DNA from: Puffinus mauretanicus
Lineage: Eukaryota > Chordata > Aves > Procellariiformes > Procellariidae
Direction: 5' to 3'
NCBI GenBank assembly: GCA_023333565.1
Contig: JAJKFH010000238.1
Coordinates: 62,001-126,000 of the forward strand
Length of the DNA stretch: 64,000 nucleotides
Shown here: positions 60,323 to 64,000 of the stretch, piece by piece
Layout: every line of letters begins with the position of its first letter
Position numbering within the stretch: the first letter of the stretch is position 1
Translations under genes and position numbers: made by a program
Notes under the pieces: generated by a model
What the model was told of the DNA's origin: nothing
Databases searched by the model: none
What the model saw: only the letters and a program-made list of their open reading frames with translations

Positions 60323-60418
60323 TAGAATCATAGGACGGTTTAGTTTGGAAGGGACCTTTAGAGATCATCTAGTCCAACCTGTCTGTCATGGGCAGGGACA
60401 TATTTCACTAAATCAGGT
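60323..60418 (-). mobile_element. very short CR1 3' tail
   Basis: About 95 bases match the antisense CR1 3' end: AGAATCATAGGACGGTTTAG, TTGGAAGGGACC, AGAGATCATCTAGTCCAACC and ATGGGCAGGGACA. The GGGCAGGGACA motif is not in the tails of families A or B seen here, so a third CR1 family is likely. Only the 3' UTR and perhaps the last codons are present. Confidence 0.8.
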
Positions 60419-61298
60419 ATCACTAGCAGAATTTCCCTTGTGAAAATTTAATATTCCCTGGCAGTGTACTGTATTTAATATTTTTATAGCCCAGCTTTTC
60501 AACTGAATGCAGAACATTTAACATTGTCTAACCTATTGTTGATGCTAAGAAGCTGGCAATGAAAACTGATTATTGTCCAAGAAATACTAAGTCACCATAT
60601 CATAAAGTATGTGTATGGAGTTTTAGGTAATAAGGTAGAAAGCAATCATTTCCATCATGCTGTTCTAGGATGCATTCTGGCACTCTCCAAAAAAGTTGCT
60701 GAAACTGAAACTACTGCCATGCATAATGATTTCCTCATTACAAAGTATCATGTTAGTTAGCCCACACTACAAATACAGTCATGCAGATTTAAACTATGAT
60801 TATAAATTTAGAAGAGAAAGGACATTCCTTTAAAAACTTCTTAATTTCTGTTTGATCAGCTATATTATATCAATTTCGCCAAAAACAGTTTGTACATAAT
60901 CACTAAAAGCTTAAAAAATACATATGCAGAACTACAGTCAGAGTACTATGTACACATAAGTTCACATTGCAACCTAAATTTTTATGTATTAAAGTGAAGA
61001 TTAATTTTGTATTAAGTTTTTCAGTGGAAAAACTGTATGCTGGAACATGGACTTAGATGGACATGAAGCCACATTTGCCAGGAACCACAATTAACTTCTC
61101 AGCACTCTTGTCTGACTCTTACCACCCTATCAAGAGCGCAAAAACAAGGGGATTTTGCTTCAGTCTGTGCCAACCACTGATGTCACAGAGATGTGTGAGA
61201 TACTGTGCAATTTCTGTTCTCTCCAGCAGTGAGAGTGTAAATATGACTGTAATTTGTCAGACCAGACCAGGAGCCTGACTTTAACATTCCTCTCAAAA
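60419..61298. other. gene-free AT-rich stretch
   Basis: About 880 bases of AT-rich DNA lie between a short CR1 tail and CR1 copy 4. I see no gene, RNA gene or repeat structure in it. A 73-codon frame at 61057-61278 is unrecognised and probably chance. Confidence 0.6.
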
Positions 61299-61383
61299 GA
61301 ATCATAGAATCATAGAACCATACAGGTTGGAAAAGACCTCTAAGATTGTCGTGTCCAACCGTCAACCCAACACACCATACCCA

Positions 61384-62878
61384 CTACACCATGTCCCTAA
61401 GGGCCTCATCTACACGTCTTTTAAATACTTCCAGGGATGGTGACTCCACCACTTCCCTGGGCAGCCTGTTCCAAGGTCTGACCACTCTTTCAGTAAAGAA
61501 ATTTCTCCTGATGTCCAATCTAAACCTCCCTTAGCGCAACTTGAGGCCATTTCCTCTCGTCCTATCGCTAGTTACTTGGGAGAAGAGACCAACACCCACC
61601 TCGCTACAACCTCCTTTCAGGCAGTTGTAGAGCGTGATGAGGTCTCCCCTCAGCCTCCTCTTCTCCAGGCTAAACAACCCCAGTTCCCTCAGCCGCTCCT
61701 CATAAGGCTTGTGCTCCAGGCCCTTCACCAGCTTCCTTGCCCTACTCTGGACACGTTCCAGCACCTCAGTGTCCTTCTTGTAGTGAGGGGCCCAGAACTG
61801 AACACAGTATTGGAGGTGTGGCCTTACCAGAGCCGAGTACAGGGGCACGATCACCTCCCTGCTCCTGCTGGCCACACTATTCCTGATACAGGCCAGGATG
61901 CCGTTGGCCTTCTTGGCCACCTGGGCACACTGCCGGCTCATGTTCAGCACCCCCAGGTCCCCTTCCTCCGGGCAGCTTTCCAGCCACTCTTCCCCAAGCC
62001 TGTAGCGTTGCATGGGGTTGTTGTGGCTGAAGTGCAGGACCCGGCACTTGGCCTTGTTGAACCTCATACAGTTGCCCTCAGCCCATCGATCCAGCCTGTC
62101 CAGGTCCCTCTGCAGAGCCTTCCTACCCTCCAGCAGATCAACACTCCCGCCCAACTTGGTGTCGTCTGCAAACTTACTGAGGGAGCACTCGATCCCCTCA
62201 TCCAGATCATTGATAAAGATATTGAACAACACCGGCCCCAGTACTGAGCCCTGGGGAACACTGCTTGTGACCGGCCACCAACTGGATTTAACTCCGTTCA
62301 CCACAACTCTCTGGGCTCAGCCGTCCAGCCAGTTTTTTACCCAATGAAGAGTGTACCTGTCTAAGCCATGAGCTGCCAGTTTCTCTAGGAGAATGCCGTG
62401 GGAGACAGTGTCAAAGGCTTTACTGAAGTCCAGGTAGACCACATCCACAGCCTTTCCCTCATCCACTAGGTGGGTTACCTGGTCATAGAAGATCAGGTTG
62501 GTCAAGCAGGACCTGCCTTCCATGAACCCATGCTGGCTGGGCCTGATCCCCTGGTTGTCCCAGACATGGTTTGTGAGCACCCTCAGAACGAACCTCTGTA
62601 TAATTTTCCCTGGCACCGAGGTCAGGTTGACAGGCCTGTAGTTGCCTGGACCCTCTTTCCGGCCCTTCTTGTAGATGGGCGTCACATTGGCAAGCCTCCA
62701 GTCGTTCAGGACCTCCCCAGTTAACCAGGACTGCTGGTAAATGATGGAGAGTGGCTCGGCAAGCTCCTCCGCCAGCTCCCTCAGTACCCTTGGGTGGATC
62801 CCATCCGGCCCCATAGACTTGTGAACGTCCAGGTGGCATAGCAGGTCATTAACTTCTTCCTCTTGGATTATGGGGGGG
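61384..62878 (-). pseudogene. CR1 ORF2 reverse transcriptase, copy 4
   Basis: The frame runs from the seven-C run (62872-62878) to the normal stop. Blocks seen: [58 protein letters not shown] (Gly of SGVPQG changed to Ser), [10 protein letters not shown] and [16 protein letters not shown]. Two stops interrupt it: TGA at 62317-62319, where copy 1 has CGA, and TAA at 61531-61533, where copy 1 has CAA. In-frame losses remove one Ser codon in the LISFYD region and five codons before NMSRQCAQ. The catalytic Asp residues are intact, but the frame is broken. Confidence 0.9.
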
Positions 62879-64000
62879 TTTATCCTGCTCACCATCCCTG
62901 TCTTCCAGCTCAGGGGGCTGAGTACCCTGAGGATAACTGCTCTGACTACTAAAGACTGAGGCAAAGAAGGCATTAAGTACCCCAGTCTTATCCTTGTCCT
63001 CGGTGGCAACTTTCCCACCCGCATCCAACAGAGAATAGAGATTCTCCTTGGCTCTCCTTTTGTCATTAATATACTTGTAAAATGTAAAAATGTAAAACGT
63101 AAAACATTTTTTGTTATCTCTCACAACAGTGGCCAGGTTGAGTTCTAGCTGGGCTTTTGCTTTTCTAATTTCCTCTCTGCATGACCTAACGAGATCCCTG
63201 TACTCTTCTTGAGTTGCCTGCCCCTTCTTCCAAAGGTGATAAACTCTCCTTTTTTTTCTGAGTCCCAGCCAGGGCTCCATGTTCAGCCAGGCCAGTCGTC
63301 TTCCCCGCCCGTTCTTCTTACGGCACATGGGGACAGCCCACTCCTGCGCCTTTAAGACTTCCTTCTTGAAGAACGTCCAGCCTTCCTGGACCCCTTTGTC
63401 CTTCAGGACTGTCTCCCAAGGGACCCTCTTGACCAGTGTCCTGAGCAGGCCAAAGTCCGCCCTCCGGAAGTCCATGGTAGCGGTTCTGCTGGCCCCACTC
63501 CTTACTTCACCAAGTATCGAGAATTCTATCATTTCCTGGTCGCTAAGCCCAAGCCGGCCTCCGACCACCACATCTCCCACCAGTCCTTCTCTGTTTGTGA
63601 ACAGCAGGTCAAGCAAGGCACCTCCCCTGGTAGGCTCCCTCACCATCTGTTATCCTCCACACACTCCAGGAACCTCCTCGACTGTTTCCTCTCTGCTGTG
63701 TGGTATTTCCCGCAGATGTCCGGAAAGTTGAAGTCCCCCACGAGAACAAGGGCTAGCGACTGTGAGACTTCTGCGAGTCTCTTGTAGAATATTTCATCTG
63801 CCTCCTCATCCTGGTTAGGGGGTCTATAACAGACTCCCAGCAGGATATCTGCCTTGTTGGCCTTCCCCCTCATCCTTACCCACAAGCACCCGACCTCATC
63901 ATCACTGTCATTGAGCTCTAGACAGTCGAAGCACTCCCTAACATACAGGGCTACCCCACCGCCTCTCCTTCCTCGCCTGTCCCTTCTCAAGAGCTTATAG
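62879..64000 (-). pseudogene. CR1 ORF2 endonuclease and linker, copy 4 (partial)
   Basis: The domain is entered mid-way at the window end (RRGGGVALYVREC) and continues with VCYRPPNQDEE and GDFNFPDI. A 10-base loss near 63648 then shifts the frame. The rest reads MVREPTRGGALLDLLFTN, LGLSDQEMIEF (catalytic His codon is CAG, 63536-63538) and the linker into CFTFYIFTFYKYIND. That linker contains seven extra codons compared with copy 1. The frame ends beyond the seven-C run as PHNPRGRS. It keeps CGA at 63973-63975 where copy 1 has a TGA. Confidence 0.9.

Larger units (their letters stand above)
61299..64000 (-). mobile_element. CR1 LINE copy 4 (family A), cut by window end
   Basis: A minus-strand CR1 with its octamer 3' end at 61299-61323. 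ORF2 runs back from the stop at 61384-61386 through reverse transcriptase and endonuclease to the window edge, still inside the endonuclease domain. Most of the sequence matches copy 1 base for base by eye, especially the endonuclease part (24500-25120 against 63370-64000). It differs by a 10-base loss near 63648, a 21-base expansion near 63076-63108 and small in-frame losses. How far it extends 5' is unknown. Confidence 0.95.

Overview
The window is AT-rich vertebrate DNA, almost certainly from a bird, and I find no convincing protein-coding host gene in it. The assignment to birds rests on many CR1 (chicken repeat 1) LINE retrotransposons whose 3' ends carry the diagnostic ATTCTATG octamer repeats, and on one LTR of a type abundant in avian genomes. 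Crocodilians and turtles also carry CR1, so the bird call is strong but not absolute, and I cannot name an order or species.

Layout: 1-1311 is non-coding. 1312-2739 is the 5' end of an old endogenous retrovirus: LTR, a tRNA-Lys-like primer binding site, and a broken frame ending in 39-bp repeats. 2740-22431 is a long gene-free stretch with simple repeats, G-quadruplex motifs and a few possible regulatory clusters. 22432-25274 is CR1 copy 1 (minus strand, family A). 25275-30834 is gene-free. 30835-32672 is CR1 copy 2 (plus, family B). 32673-43464 is gene-free apart from one ancient CR1 tail and one weak exon candidate. 43465-49139 is a three-level nest of CR1 elements. 49140-61298 is gene-free, with a diverged local duplication, an ancient CR1 remnant and a very short CR1 tail. 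61299-64000 is CR1 copy 4 (minus, family A), which runs off the window.

The recognisable coding sequence is CR1 ORF2 (an APE-type endonuclease followed by a reverse transcriptase with the FADD motif) and a piece of CR1 ORF1 (SGNH-type esterase). All copies are broken. The two family A copies share the same endonuclease His-to-Gln change and the same seven-C frameshift. The two family B copies share the same nonsense codon and the same small deletion. Shared lesions in copies with different flanks suggest that already defective source elements were copied, probably using enzymes supplied in trans.

I did not find a new enzymatic or defence system. The most informative items are the nest, which gives an order of insertion, the shared lesions, and the retroviral leader frame with its 39-bp repeats. 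Family labels A and B are mine, based only on comparison inside this window.
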